Assembly (NCBI GenBank): GCA_003524085.1
Contig: DOEC01000021.1
Coordinates: forward strand, 1 to 64,000
Source of the DNA: Bacillota bacterium
GTDB taxonomy: Bacteria; Bacillota_I; Bacilli_A; RF39; UBA660
Length of the DNA: 64,000 bases
Direction: 5' to 3'
In this document: positions 45,961 through 54,097 of the stretch, one piece after another
How the letters are laid out: each line of letters starts with the position of its first letter
Position numbering within the stretch: position 1 is the stretch's first letter
Made by a program: the position numbers and the translations under genes
Notes under the pieces: model-generated
The model's input: only the letters and a program-made list of their open reading frames with translations
Databases searched by the model: none
Told to the model about the DNA's origin: nothing

Positions 45961-46057
45961 AACAAAATAGCAAGTATAACAACTATTGAAGTAATAATAT
46001 TTATATTAACTTTTGATTTAATAGGTGGACAATTTAAGAAAAATTTACATTTTTTAT

Positions 46058-46135
46058 GTAAAAATTCACGTAAAATACCGTGTAAAGTCAAAATAAAAAA
46101 AGACTTTTCACGTTTTTTATCGAATATATATATTA
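46058..46135 (+). promoter_or_regulatory. Duplicated regulatory element, copy A (GTAAA x3, AAAGTC/GACTTT, TCGAATA)
   Basis: GTAAA boxes start at 46058, 46070 and 46082 (exact 12-bp steps); AAAGTC (46084-46089) and GACTTT (46102-46107) form an inverted repeat; TTTTTTATCGAATA follows, with CGAATA at 46121, then GGGAGGAAAATAATTTCC. The same plan and spacing occur at 53981. Located about 50 bases before the helicase reading frame opens. Confidence 0.65.
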
Positions 46136-46351
46136 GGGAGGAAAATAATTTCCTTTAGAAAGAGAGGTGAAATAATAAACAAGTATTTAGAAACACTAGA
46201 AAATAAAGTAAATAGTTTTTTTGAAGTTGACAGTTATATTGGTTTAAAAGAAGAAAATAAGTTCATAATTGATAATAATATAAGTATAGAATCTCTAAAT
46301 GAAAAAAAGTTTTACATTACTGAGTTAGACTCAAACTTTACCTTTAAAGAA

Positions 46352-48058
46352 ATGTTAGATATTCATAATAAAATAATTGAATTTAAAAAGTTAATACCAA
46401 CTATTGAAGGTAAGACTTTAGATAATAATCAAATACTATCTATAGTTAATGAAAAACATAATAATTTGATTATAGCTGGAGCAGGAAGTGGGAAGACTAC
46501 TACAATTATAGGAAAAGTTAAATATTTGATTACAAAAAACAATGTGGATGCTAAAGATATTTTGATATTATCGTTTACTAATGCTTCAAGTAAAGAGATG
46601 AAAGAAAGAATAGAAAAGGAAGTAAAGACTGAAATTCAAGTTAATACTTTTCATAAACTGGGGTATGACATAGTAAAAAGTACACTTAATGAGAATTTAA
46701 AAGTGTATACAGATAAACAAGAAAACCTGATTTTATATATACTTAACCAACTATTTAATGACGTGGAATACTATACTAACTTTGTAAATTATTTTTTAAA
46801 AGAAAATAAACTTAAATACTATTTATATGCTTTTGGTCTTTCTTTTCAATATGATGAATACAACTCTGAATATTATTTATTTGAATATAACGTTTTTATT
46901 AGTGAAAAAAATAGGAAAGGTAATATTTACTTTGAAGGAGACTTAAATAAGTTAGCTCAAACTTTTAAGTTAATGGGTATTAAGTGTAAATTAAAGAGTG
47001 TTAACTATTTATGGTCAATGTTAAATATAGAAGAAAACTTTACTTTTAAAGTAGTTAATTATTTAATAACTGTGATTAGTCTAATAAAGAGTAATAACTA
47101 TAGTTTAAGTGAGTTTGAAAAAATTATTGATAATGATAGTATATATAAAATTATTAGTCCTGTTTACTTGGAATACAATAAATATTTAGAAGAAAACAAT
47201 TTGATAGATTATAGTGATATGATAAATAAAGCTACTTCTTTAATAAAAGAAAATAAGTATATACATAACTTTAAATACGTTATAGTAGACGAGTTTCAGG
47301 ATACTTCAATGTGTCGTTATAATTTGTTAATGAGTATGAGAAATCAAAAAGACTACAACTTGTTTTGCGTAGGAGATGACTATCAAAGTATTTATAGATT
47401 TAGTGGAAGTGATGTATCTTTGATTACTAATTTTTCTAAATATTTTGGTGAAGTGTATGTTTCTAAAATAGTTAATACTTACAGATTTAGTGATAAAATG
47501 GCTAAACTTAGTAGTGAGTTTGTTATGAAAAACAAAAGTCAAATAAGAAAAGTAGTTAAGGGTTACCCTAGTACAAATGAGCCCATTGAAATTATTTATA
47601 ATATTAACGAGTTAGAAAAAATATTAAAAAGCTTACCAAACTATTCAAGTGTATTTTTACTAGGAAGATACAATAATGATAAAGATATTTTAAAAAATAA
47701 TGAAAATTTTTTGTATAATTATGGCGAAGTAACAGAAGTTATTTATTCTAAAAGAATTGACTTAGAAATTAAATATTTGACTATACATAAATCAAAAGGA
47801 TTACAAGCTGATTATGTTTTTATAATTAACAATAAGGATAAAGGTAGTAGTTTTCCTAGCAAAATAGTCGATGATATAGTTATAGAAAAACTTCTAGGGA
47901 TTAGTGAAAGTTATCCATTTAGCGAAGAAAGAAGACTACTATATGTAGCACTTACTAGAAGCAAAGTTAAAACATATTTGTTAGTAGAAAAAAGAAATGC
48001 TTCAGTGTTTATAAAAGAACTAATTAAAGATTATAAGATAGATAAAAAAATAACGTAA
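46352..48058 (+). CDS. UvrD/HelIV-like SF1 helicase
   Basis: A 568-residue SF1 helicase from the first ATG: P-loop AGAGSGKTTT, SFTNASSKEMKERI, NTFHKLG, VIVDEFQDTS (motif II), GDDYQSIYRFSG, TYRFS, TIHKSKGLQADYV and VALTRSK. Motif set and size match UvrD/helicase IV proteins, likely in DNA repair or recombination. The first ATG has no ribosome site. The frame stays open upstream to 46175, where AGAGGTGA is followed by ATA ATA, so the protein may be ~59 residues longer and start at a non-standard codon. Confidence 0.85.
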   Translation: MLDIHNKIIEFKKLIPTIEGKTLDNNQILSIVNEKHNNLIIAGAGSGKTTTIIGKVKYLITKNNVDAKDILILSFTNASSKEMKERIEKEVKTEIQVNTFHKLGYDIVKSTLNENLKVYTDKQENLILYILNQLFNDVEYYTNFVNYFLKENKLKYYLYAFGLSFQYDEYNSEYYLFEYNVFISEKNRKGNIYFEGDLNKLAQTFKLMGIKCKLKSVNYLWSMLNIEENFTFKVVNYLITVISLIKSNNYSLSEFEKIIDNDSIYKIISPVYLEYNKYLEENNLIDYSDMINKATSLIKENKYIHNFKYVIVDEFQDTSMCRYNLLMSMRNQKDYNLFCVGDDYQSIYRFSGSDVSLITNFSKYFGEVYVSKIVNTYRFSDKMAKLSSEFVMKNKSQIRKVVKGYPSTNEPIEIIYNINELEKILKSLPNYSSVFLLGRYNNDKDILKNNENFLYNYGEVTEVIYSKRIDLEIKYLTIHKSKGLQADYVFIINNKDKGSSFPSKIVDDIVIEKLLGISESYPFSEERRLLYVALTRSKVKTYLLVEKRNASVFIKELIKDYKIDKKIT

Positions 48059-48138
48059 AATGAATGTAAAAAAACACCTTAAAAACTTGTATAAAGTTGA
48101 TACTAATAGTATATTTATAGTGTAAGGAGAGTGAGAAT

Positions 48139-48336
48139 ATGATTTATCCATCAATTGATAAACTATTAACTATAGTAGATTCAAAATACAAATTAGTCCA
48201 TGTGGTTTCAATAAGAAGTAAGCAAATTATGGCTAATAGTTATTTACAAATGAAGCCATCTGAATATGTATCAAAAAAAGAAATTGGAAGAAGTTTGGAA
48301 GAATTAGAAAAAGGTCTAATCAAGATTAAAGAATAA
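48139..48336 (+). CDS. rpoZ: RNA polymerase omega subunit
   Basis: A 65-residue protein with the omega signature: PSIDKLLTIVDSKYKLVHVV, SIRSKQIMANSY and a SLEEL/EKG C-terminus. It stabilises the beta' subunit. TAAGGAGAGTG precedes the ATG. It is the first gene of a short run with recX. Slightly shorter than the Bacillus subunit. Confidence 0.88.
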   Translation: MIYPSIDKLLTIVDSKYKLVHVVSIRSKQIMANSYLQMKPSEYVSKKEIGRSLEELEKGLIKIKE

Positions 48337-48348
48337 TTGTGAGGGATT

Positions 48349-49098
48349 ATGAAGATATTAAAGTATAAAAAAATATCTAGAGGTAGATATAAACTCACAA
48401 CAGATACAAGTGAACTTGTGTTATATGAAGATGTAATACTTAAAAATAATTTGCTTTACAATAAAGATATTACTTTAGAAATTCTAGAAAAGATAATGAA
48501 TGAAAATATTTATTATGAAGCGTATGACTTATCTTTAAGTTTTATTGAGAAGAAGCTTAGAACTAAAAAAGAAGTGATTAATTATTTAGAAGATAAGGGC
48601 TTTAATAAGAGAGTAATTGACGAGACTATCAAAAAGTTAGAGAGTGTAAACTTACTTAATGTGAGAGCTTATGTTGAAGCTTATGTAAATGATAAAGTTA
48701 ATCTAGGTAATTCTGGACCTTATAAAATTAAAAAAGAACTTGTTAATCTAGGAATAGATGAAGAAGAAATAAACGAGTATTTAAATACTATAAGTGAAGA
48801 TATTTGGCTTTCTAAGTTAGATAAAATTGTTGATAAGAAAATGGTTTCACTTAAAAATAAGAGTTTGTTTATGATAAAAAATAAATTAAATATGGATTTA
48901 GCTATAATGGGTTATGACAAAGATATGATTAATGAAGTTTTATCTAAGTTAACAAAAAATGATGGTGAAGCAATGAAAAAAGAAATGGAAAAAGCATATA
49001 ATAAGTATTCTAAAAAATATGAAGGGGATGCTTTAAAGTGGCAGATTAAAAATCACTTATATAGAAAAGGTTATATTGTTAGTGACATAGAATTATAA
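48349..49098 (+). CDS. recX: Regulatory protein RecX
   Basis: A 249-residue helical protein of the RecX family: YDLSLSFIEKKLRTKKEVIN, YLEDKGFNKRVIDETIKKLE, and repeated three-helix units to the C-terminus. RecX modulates RecA filaments. It follows rpoZ by 12 bases with GAGGG upstream. recA itself is at 34141. Confidence 0.88.
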   Translation: MKILKYKKISRGRYKLTTDTSELVLYEDVILKNNLLYNKDITLEILEKIMNENIYYEAYDLSLSFIEKKLRTKKEVINYLEDKGFNKRVIDETIKKLESVNLLNVRAYVEAYVNDKVNLGNSGPYKIKKELVNLGIDEEEINEYLNTISEDIWLSKLDKIVDKKMVSLKNKSLFMIKNKLNMDLAIMGYDKDMINEVLSKLTKNDGEAMKKEMEKAYNKYSKKYEGDALKWQIKNHLYRKGYIVSDIEL

Positions 49099-49149
49099 AA
49101 TTTATGTCTTTTTTTTTGTATTTTGAATACCTTTAATTAGAGGTGTATG

Positions 49150-50316
49150 ATGAAAAAAATTATTGTTTTATTATTGTGTAGTTTAGTTTTTATACCTGTT
49201 ATTAGAGCAGATGAAAGTGGAATATCTGTTAAGAGTGAAAGTGGAATTATAATGGAAGCAAGTACTGGAAAAGTTCTTTTTGAAAAAGAGGCTGATACTC
49301 CTAAAGCTCCAGCATCTATGACTAAAATAATGACAATGCTTTTAATAATGGAAGCAATAGATGATGGTAGACTTAGTATGGATGATCAGGTTAACATAAG
49401 TAAGAACGCTAGTGGAATGGGAGGAAGTCAAGCATATTTGGAAGAAAACACTACATCTAAAGTTAGTACACTATTAACTGCAATTGCTATAGGAAGCGCT
49501 AATGATGCAAGTGTGGCTATGGCTGAAAAGATAGGTGGAACAGAAGAAAACTTTGTTAATATGATGAATAAACGAGCAAAAGAACTGGGCGCAGAAAACA
49601 CAACTTTCAAAAATCCACATGGGCTTGATGAAGAGGGACACTTAACTACTGCAAGAGATTTAGCTATTATTGCAAGAGAATTAATTACTAAACATGAAGA
49701 AATTCTTAAGTTAACGAGTACTTATGAAACTACTATAACACACGCGAACGGTAAAAGCTTATGGCTCGTTAATACTAATAAATTAATTAAATTTTATAAT
49801 GGGTTAGATGGACTTAAAACTGGGTTTACTGGTAATGCTGGATACTGTTTAACTGGGTCAATGAAAAGAAATGATATGAGACTTATTACTGTTACTATGA
49901 AAGCTCCTACAAAAGAAGACAGAAATACTGATACGATTAATATGATGGAGTATGCATATAGTATGTTTTATAAAGATACTATTTTAAAAAGTGATAAAAA
50001 GTTAGGTACTATGTTTGTTGATAACTCTAAAAAGAGAAAAGTTAATTATTATTTAGAAAAAGATGCAACTGTAGTTGTACCAAAAGATGTGAGAAATATT
50101 GATTATAAATATACTATAGATTTAACTAGTAATAAGGCACCACTTAAGAAAGGGGATAAAGTAGGTACTTTAAAATTAAGTGTTAACAATGAAGAGATTT
50201 CTTATAATGTGATAGTAAATGAGAGTGTGTTAAAAAGTAATTTCTTTAATAGAATATTAAATTATTTTAAAGATATCTTAAATGGAAACTTAAATATTTT
50301 TCCACCTAAAGATTAA
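49150..50316 (+). CDS. dacF: D-alanyl-D-alanine carboxypeptidase (DacF/PBP5-like)
   Basis: A 388-residue low-molecular-weight penicillin-binding protein: signal peptide, SxxK motif ASMTK (~56), SxN as SAN (~117), KTG as LKTGFTG (~224), then a C-terminal beta domain and a final amphipathic helix. It trims peptidoglycan side chains. In Bacillus, dacF sits directly before spoIIAA; here spoIIAA is 5 kb downstream, so a sporulation link is possible. GAGGTG precedes the start. Confidence 0.88.
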   Translation: MKKIIVLLLCSLVFIPVIRADESGISVKSESGIIMEASTGKVLFEKEADTPKAPASMTKIMTMLLIMEAIDDGRLSMDDQVNISKNASGMGGSQAYLEENTTSKVSTLLTAIAIGSANDASVAMAEKIGGTEENFVNMMNKRAKELGAENTTFKNPHGLDEEGHLTTARDLAIIARELITKHEEILKLTSTYETTITHANGKSLWLVNTNKLIKFYNGLDGLKTGFTGNAGYCLTGSMKRNDMRLITVTMKAPTKEDRNTDTINMMEYAYSMFYKDTILKSDKKLGTMFVDNSKKRKVNYYLEKDATVVVPKDVRNIDYKYTIDLTSNKAPLKKGDKVGTLKLSVNNEEISYNVIVNESVLKSNFFNRILNYFKDILNGNLNIFPPKD

Positions 50317-50426
50317 ATATGATTAAAGAGTAAATACACTATAATGTATTTGCTTTTTTTAATTTTTAATGATAAGATTAGTGTAGTGTTAAAAGTATTA
50401 AATATTTGTTAGGAGTGATTAGTAAT

Positions 50427-51014
50427 ATGTATTTTCCTGAAAATATGACATTTCAATATTTCTTTTTTGGTACTTATGTAGGTTATTTTTTGCAAGCACT
50501 ACCTATATCGTTATTAGTTGGGATAGTTTATTATTTTATAAAGTTTAGAAGTGACAAAGTAACACCTAAAAGTAAAAAGATAATTTCTTTCATTTTTGTT
50601 TGTTATATTACAGGTTTGTTTTGTTTGGCTATAGGCTTGGATTTAATGGGTATAATATGGTATAAATTAATTTACCAAATGAACCCAGGTACTAAAGTGA
50701 ACTGGTTAAATGGAGACTTTAATTTCACATTAGACTTTATAAGCAATATAAGTGAAGAAAATATTGGTAATTTTCTTATGTTTTTGCCTTTTGGTATAAT
50801 TTATCCGTTAACCAAAAAAGATATTAAGTGGAAAAATGTTGTTTTAAAAGGAGTTATACTTGTATTAATTATAGAAATAATTGAGCCTGTTTTTGGTAGA
50901 GCATTTGACGTAAATGATATTTTCTTAAATACTCTAGGCGTATTAGTTTCTTCAACAATTTATGTTGTTGGTAAGTATATAGTTAAAAAATGTAGTGAAA
51001 AACAAAGAATTTAA
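50427..51014 (+). CDS. VanZ-like membrane protein
   Basis: A 195-residue polytopic membrane protein with the VanZ signature: NIGNFLMFLPFGIIYPL, then IEIIEPVFGRAFDVNDIFLN, TLGVLV. VanZ proteins give low-level teicoplanin resistance or handle cell-wall substrates; the role here is unknown. AGGAG lies 11 bases before ATG 50427; the longer frame from TTG 50406 includes that site. Confidence 0.75.
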   Translation: MYFPENMTFQYFFFGTYVGYFLQALPISLLVGIVYYFIKFRSDKVTPKSKKIISFIFVCYITGLFCLAIGLDLMGIIWYKLIYQMNPGTKVNWLNGDFNFTLDFISNISEENIGNFLMFLPFGIIYPLTKKDIKWKNVVLKGVILVLIIEIIEPVFGRAFDVNDIFLNTLGVLVSSTIYVVGKYIVKKCSEKQRI

Positions 51015-51121
51015 AGTTATGAAAGTTTATTAACGTTTTTTGTAAAATAAAAGTAAACCTTATTATTTTGATGGCTATGAAAAATTAAAAAGTGTTATTA
51101 TAATAATAGGAGGAATTTTAA

Positions 51122-52147
51122 ATGAAATGTGTAAGTATAAATGGGGTAAAATCATTTAAATTAGAAGAAAGAAGTTGTCCGGAAAAGAGAAAAGATAAGG
51201 TTGTATTTAAAGTTAATAAATGTGGTATTTGTGGAAGTGATTTACATTATTTTGTAAATGGCGAACCAAAGGGTCTTGTTATGGGACATGAGTTTTCAGG
51301 AGTTATTGTAGACCCTGGAGACAGAAGTGACTTAAAAATAGGAGACAGGATTACTGCTTTACCACTTAGTCCATGTGGAAAATGTGATGCTTGTAAAAGT
51401 GGAAATCCACAGTATTGCATAAATACTTGGACTCACGCAACGGGGCTTAGTTTAGAAGATAGTGGAGCATATTCTGAATACTCTAGTTGCTACTCAAATA
51501 TGGCTAGATTAATACCTGAAGAAGTAACAGACGAAGAAGCAGCTATGGTTGAACCTGCTGCAGTTAGTTTGCACGCAGTAAAACTTGCTGACATAATGGT
51601 AGGAGATAAAGTTTTAATAGTAGGTGGTGGAGTAATTGGGTTACTTGCTTCAGAATTTGCTAAAAAAGAAGGCGCTACTTACGTATGTATGTTAGAGACA
51701 AACGAAAAACGTGGGTTAAAATCATTGTCACTAGGTTCAGTAGACGAGTTTTATAATCCAACTAATAGTGACACTATTAAAACTTTGAAAGAAAAAACAA
51801 ATGGAGGATTTGATAAAGTAATAGAGTGCTGTGGTAATTCAGCGGCTGTAAGTGAAGCAATGATGCTTGTTAAAAATGGAGGTAAAATTATTTTAGTAGG
51901 CGTTTCAACTGAACCAGTTACAGTACCACTTGTAGTATCAGTGATGGGTGAAGTAACTATGCTTGGATCAATAGCGTATAGTGAGTTTGACTTTGATAAA
52001 GTAATTGAACTAATTAAAAATAAAGATTTAAATGTGGTTAAATATATTGATAAAGTAGTATCTTTAGAAGAAGTAGAAGACGCTTGTAAAGAACTAACTA
52101 GTGGTGAATCTAGCGCAATAAAAATACTAATTGATCCTAGTAAATAA
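51122..52147 (+). CDS. Zinc-dependent medium-chain dehydrogenase
   Basis: A 341-residue MDR protein: catalytic Zn Cys in CGICGSDLHYF, GHEFSG, structural Zn cysteines CGKCDACKSGNPQYC, Rossmann motif VGGGVIGLLA and a C-terminal substrate domain. It falls near L-threonine, sorbitol or butanediol dehydrogenases; the substrate cannot be assigned. AGGAGG precedes the ATG. Monocistronic. Confidence 0.88.
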   Translation: MKCVSINGVKSFKLEERSCPEKRKDKVVFKVNKCGICGSDLHYFVNGEPKGLVMGHEFSGVIVDPGDRSDLKIGDRITALPLSPCGKCDACKSGNPQYCINTWTHATGLSLEDSGAYSEYSSCYSNMARLIPEEVTDEEAAMVEPAAVSLHAVKLADIMVGDKVLIVGGGVIGLLASEFAKKEGATYVCMLETNEKRGLKSLSLGSVDEFYNPTNSDTIKTLKEKTNGGFDKVIECCGNSAAVSEAMMLVKNGGKIILVGVSTEPVTVPLVVSVMGEVTMLGSIAYSEFDFDKVIELIKNKDLNVVKYIDKVVSLEEVEDACKELTSGESSAIKILIDPSK

Positions 52148-52196
52148 GTACAGTCTAAAATTTTAAATTTTCATATTTTATATTGAAAGGACAAAT

Positions 52197-52259
52197 ATGA
52201 AAAATAAATGTAGAGATATAATAAATAAAATTAAAAATATAAAGATAATAAAAAAGTAG
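52197..52259 (+). CDS. Possible 20-aa basic peptide
   Basis: MKNKCRDIINKIKNIKIIKK with GAAAGG upstream and a stop immediately before a strong hairpin. Too short to support; it may be a leader peptide or chance. Confidence 0.2.
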   Translation: MKNKCRDIINKIKNIKIIKK

Positions 52260-52283
52260 AGCACTAAAATGCTTTACTTTTTC
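52251..52283. terminator. Bidirectional terminator
   Basis: AAAAAGTAGAGCA and TGCTTTACTTTTT form a 13-base stem (one G-T) around CTAAAA, ending transcripts from both sides. Confidence 0.8.
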
Positions 52284-52840
52284 ATATGGATAATTTTATA
52301 GATATCGTTCCAACTATAAGACGTGTGTATGTTATTACCCTTTACATCTGTGTTATATCTTGTATTCATTTTTATAACTGGAATATACTCGCTTATACTT
52401 CTTATGTTGTTAGGTGAGTCTTCTATCATTATTTCTACTTTTTCGTTTATAATAGTTGGGACTTTATCGTGTGGGGTAAATATAAGCTTATTATATGGTA
52501 TATCATTTTTTTCTAACCAACTTTTTGTATATTCAACTTTTCCACTTCCGTCATCAACTTTACTTATTAGAAAATTTCTTGATGTAATTAAATAAATTTC
52601 GTTACCTTCACTAATTAATTTCTTTATTACTTCACTTGCAAAATTCCTTGCATGAGTATTTATAAAATAATCTTTTATGTGTTTATCCCAGAAAATGTTT
52701 TCTTTTTCTTTGGTTATGCCGAAAATAAGAGAAAAATCGTATTCGTTTGGATTTATTACATTATAGTAAAGTGTACCATAATCTAAACAGAATTTACTAT
52801 AATCAGTTAATACTCCATCAATATCAATACCTATCTTCAT
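52274..52840 (-). CDS. HAD-family 5'(3')-nucleotidase-like phosphatase
   Basis: A 188-residue HAD protein: DIDGVLTDY near the N-terminus (nucleophile and acid Asp), LITSRN (motif II), a conserved Lys in HDKVP, and IEDSPNN as metal motif. The pattern matches NT5C-type deoxyribonucleotidases. The start is preceded by AGAGGTGC (minus strand). Not homologous in detail to the HAD at 27131. Confidence 0.75.
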   Translation of the reverse strand: MKIGIDIDGVLTDYSKFCLDYGTLYYNVINPNEYDFSLIFGITKEKENIFWDKHIKDYFINTHARNFASEVIKKLISEGNEIYLITSRNFLISKVDDGSGKVEYTKSWLEKNDIPYNKLIFTPHDKVPTIINEKVEIMIEDSPNNIRSISEYIPVIKMNTRYNTDVKGNNIHTSYSWNDIYKIIHMKK

Positions 52841-52890
52841 AATGCACCTCTAGTAATATTTTAGCATAAATTATTAGTGAGGTAAAGTAT

Positions 52891-53964
52891 ATGAAAGTTG
52901 TTGTGTATGCAATTTGTAAGAATGAAGAAGCTCATATTAAAAGATGGTATGAAAGCATGAAAGAAGCTGATGAAATATATGTATTAGACACTGGATCAAG
53001 TGATAACTCAGTTAATTTACTTAAAAGTTTAGGTGTCAATGTTAAAGAGAAAAAATATGAAGTTTTTAACTTTGATGTGGCAAGAAATGACGCTTTAGAA
53101 ATGGTTCCAGAAAACGTTAATATATGTGTAAGTACAGATTTAGATGAAGTTTTTACTAAAGGCTGGAGACGTGAATTAGAAAGAATTTGGAAGTCTGATA
53201 CTGACAGGGTTAAATATAATTTAAATTTTTCTTTTAATTCTGAAAATGAAGGTGTGATGTCTTATTATATTTCAAAGATACATACTAGAAAGAATTATAA
53301 ATGGGTTAATAGTATTCATGAGGTGCTTGTATTTACTTTGGATAGAACAGAGAATGTTATAGAAAGTGACAAAATTAATATTAATCATTATCCTGACAGA
53401 GAAAAGAATAGAGATTTTTATTTAGATTTGCTTATTAAAGAAGTAGAGAATAATCCAAGTGATGAAAGAAACTTACATTATTTAGGTAGAGAGTATATGT
53501 ATAAGAGTGAATTTAATAAGTCTATTGATACATTAATTAAACACTATAATATTGCTACTTGGAATGAAGAAAAAGCAAGTTCTTGTAGGTATATATCTTA
53601 TTGTTATGTTAATATGAAAAGACCGCTTGAAGCAGAGATGTGGATTAAAAAGTCTATAGAGATTATGCCTGAAGTTAGAGAAGGGTATGTGTTACTTGGT
53701 ATGCTTTATTATGAAGAAAAAAGATATTTAGAAAGCATTGAAGAAATGTTAAAAGCTAGTAGTATTAAAGATAAATCTACCACTTATATAAATGAAGAAT
53801 ATGCTTGGAATGAGAATATTTATGATGTGTTAAGTTTAGATTATTTTTATATAAATGATATTGATAAGGCTATAGAAAATGTAAAAAAAGCAATGGAAAT
53901 TAACCCTGAAAATGAAAGAATTAAGAATAACTATGAAATTATGAAAAGTGCCAAAAATGATTAA
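52891..53964 (+). CDS. Family 2 glycosyltransferase with C-terminal TPR repeats
   Basis: A 357-residue protein: GT2 fold with YAICKNEEAHIKRWYESM, LDTGSSDNS, and STDLDEVF (the DxD-type metal motif) in the first 200 residues; the rest is helical with tetratricopeptide-like repeats (ERNLHYLGREYMYKSEFNKS, YEEKRYLESIEEML, IDKAIENVKKAMEINPENE). Such proteins glycosylate proteins or surface polymers; acceptor unknown. AGTGAGG precedes the ATG. Confidence 0.85.
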   Translation: MKVVVYAICKNEEAHIKRWYESMKEADEIYVLDTGSSDNSVNLLKSLGVNVKEKKYEVFNFDVARNDALEMVPENVNICVSTDLDEVFTKGWRRELERIWKSDTDRVKYNLNFSFNSENEGVMSYYISKIHTRKNYKWVNSIHEVLVFTLDRTENVIESDKININHYPDREKNRDFYLDLLIKEVENNPSDERNLHYLGREYMYKSEFNKSIDTLIKHYNIATWNEEKASSCRYISYCYVNMKRPLEAEMWIKKSIEIMPEVREGYVLLGMLYYEEKRYLESIEEMLKASSIKDKSTTYINEEYAWNENIYDVLSLDYFYINDIDKAIENVKKAMEINPENERIKNNYEIMKSAKND

Positions 53965-53980
53965 ATTTGACACTTTTTAC

Positions 53981-54058
53981 GTAAATTCTTGTGTAAAATT
54001 TCGCGTAAAGTCAAAATAAAAAAAGACTTTTCGCGTTTTTTGTCGAATAAATATATTA
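53981..54058 (+). promoter_or_regulatory. Duplicated regulatory element, copy B
   Basis: GTAAA boxes start at 53981, 53993 and 54005; AAAGTC (54007-54012) and GACTTT (54025-54030); TTTTTTGTCGAATA with CGAATA at 54044. Distances from the third GTAAA to CGAATA are identical to copy A (39 bases). An AGAGG/CCTCT hairpin follows before the ribosome site of the next gene. TGTCGAA also matches a Spo0A box, so sporulation control is a possibility. Confidence 0.65.
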
Positions 54059-54097
54059 GAGGAGATAAAACTTAACCTCTAGAAAGGAAGATGGAAA

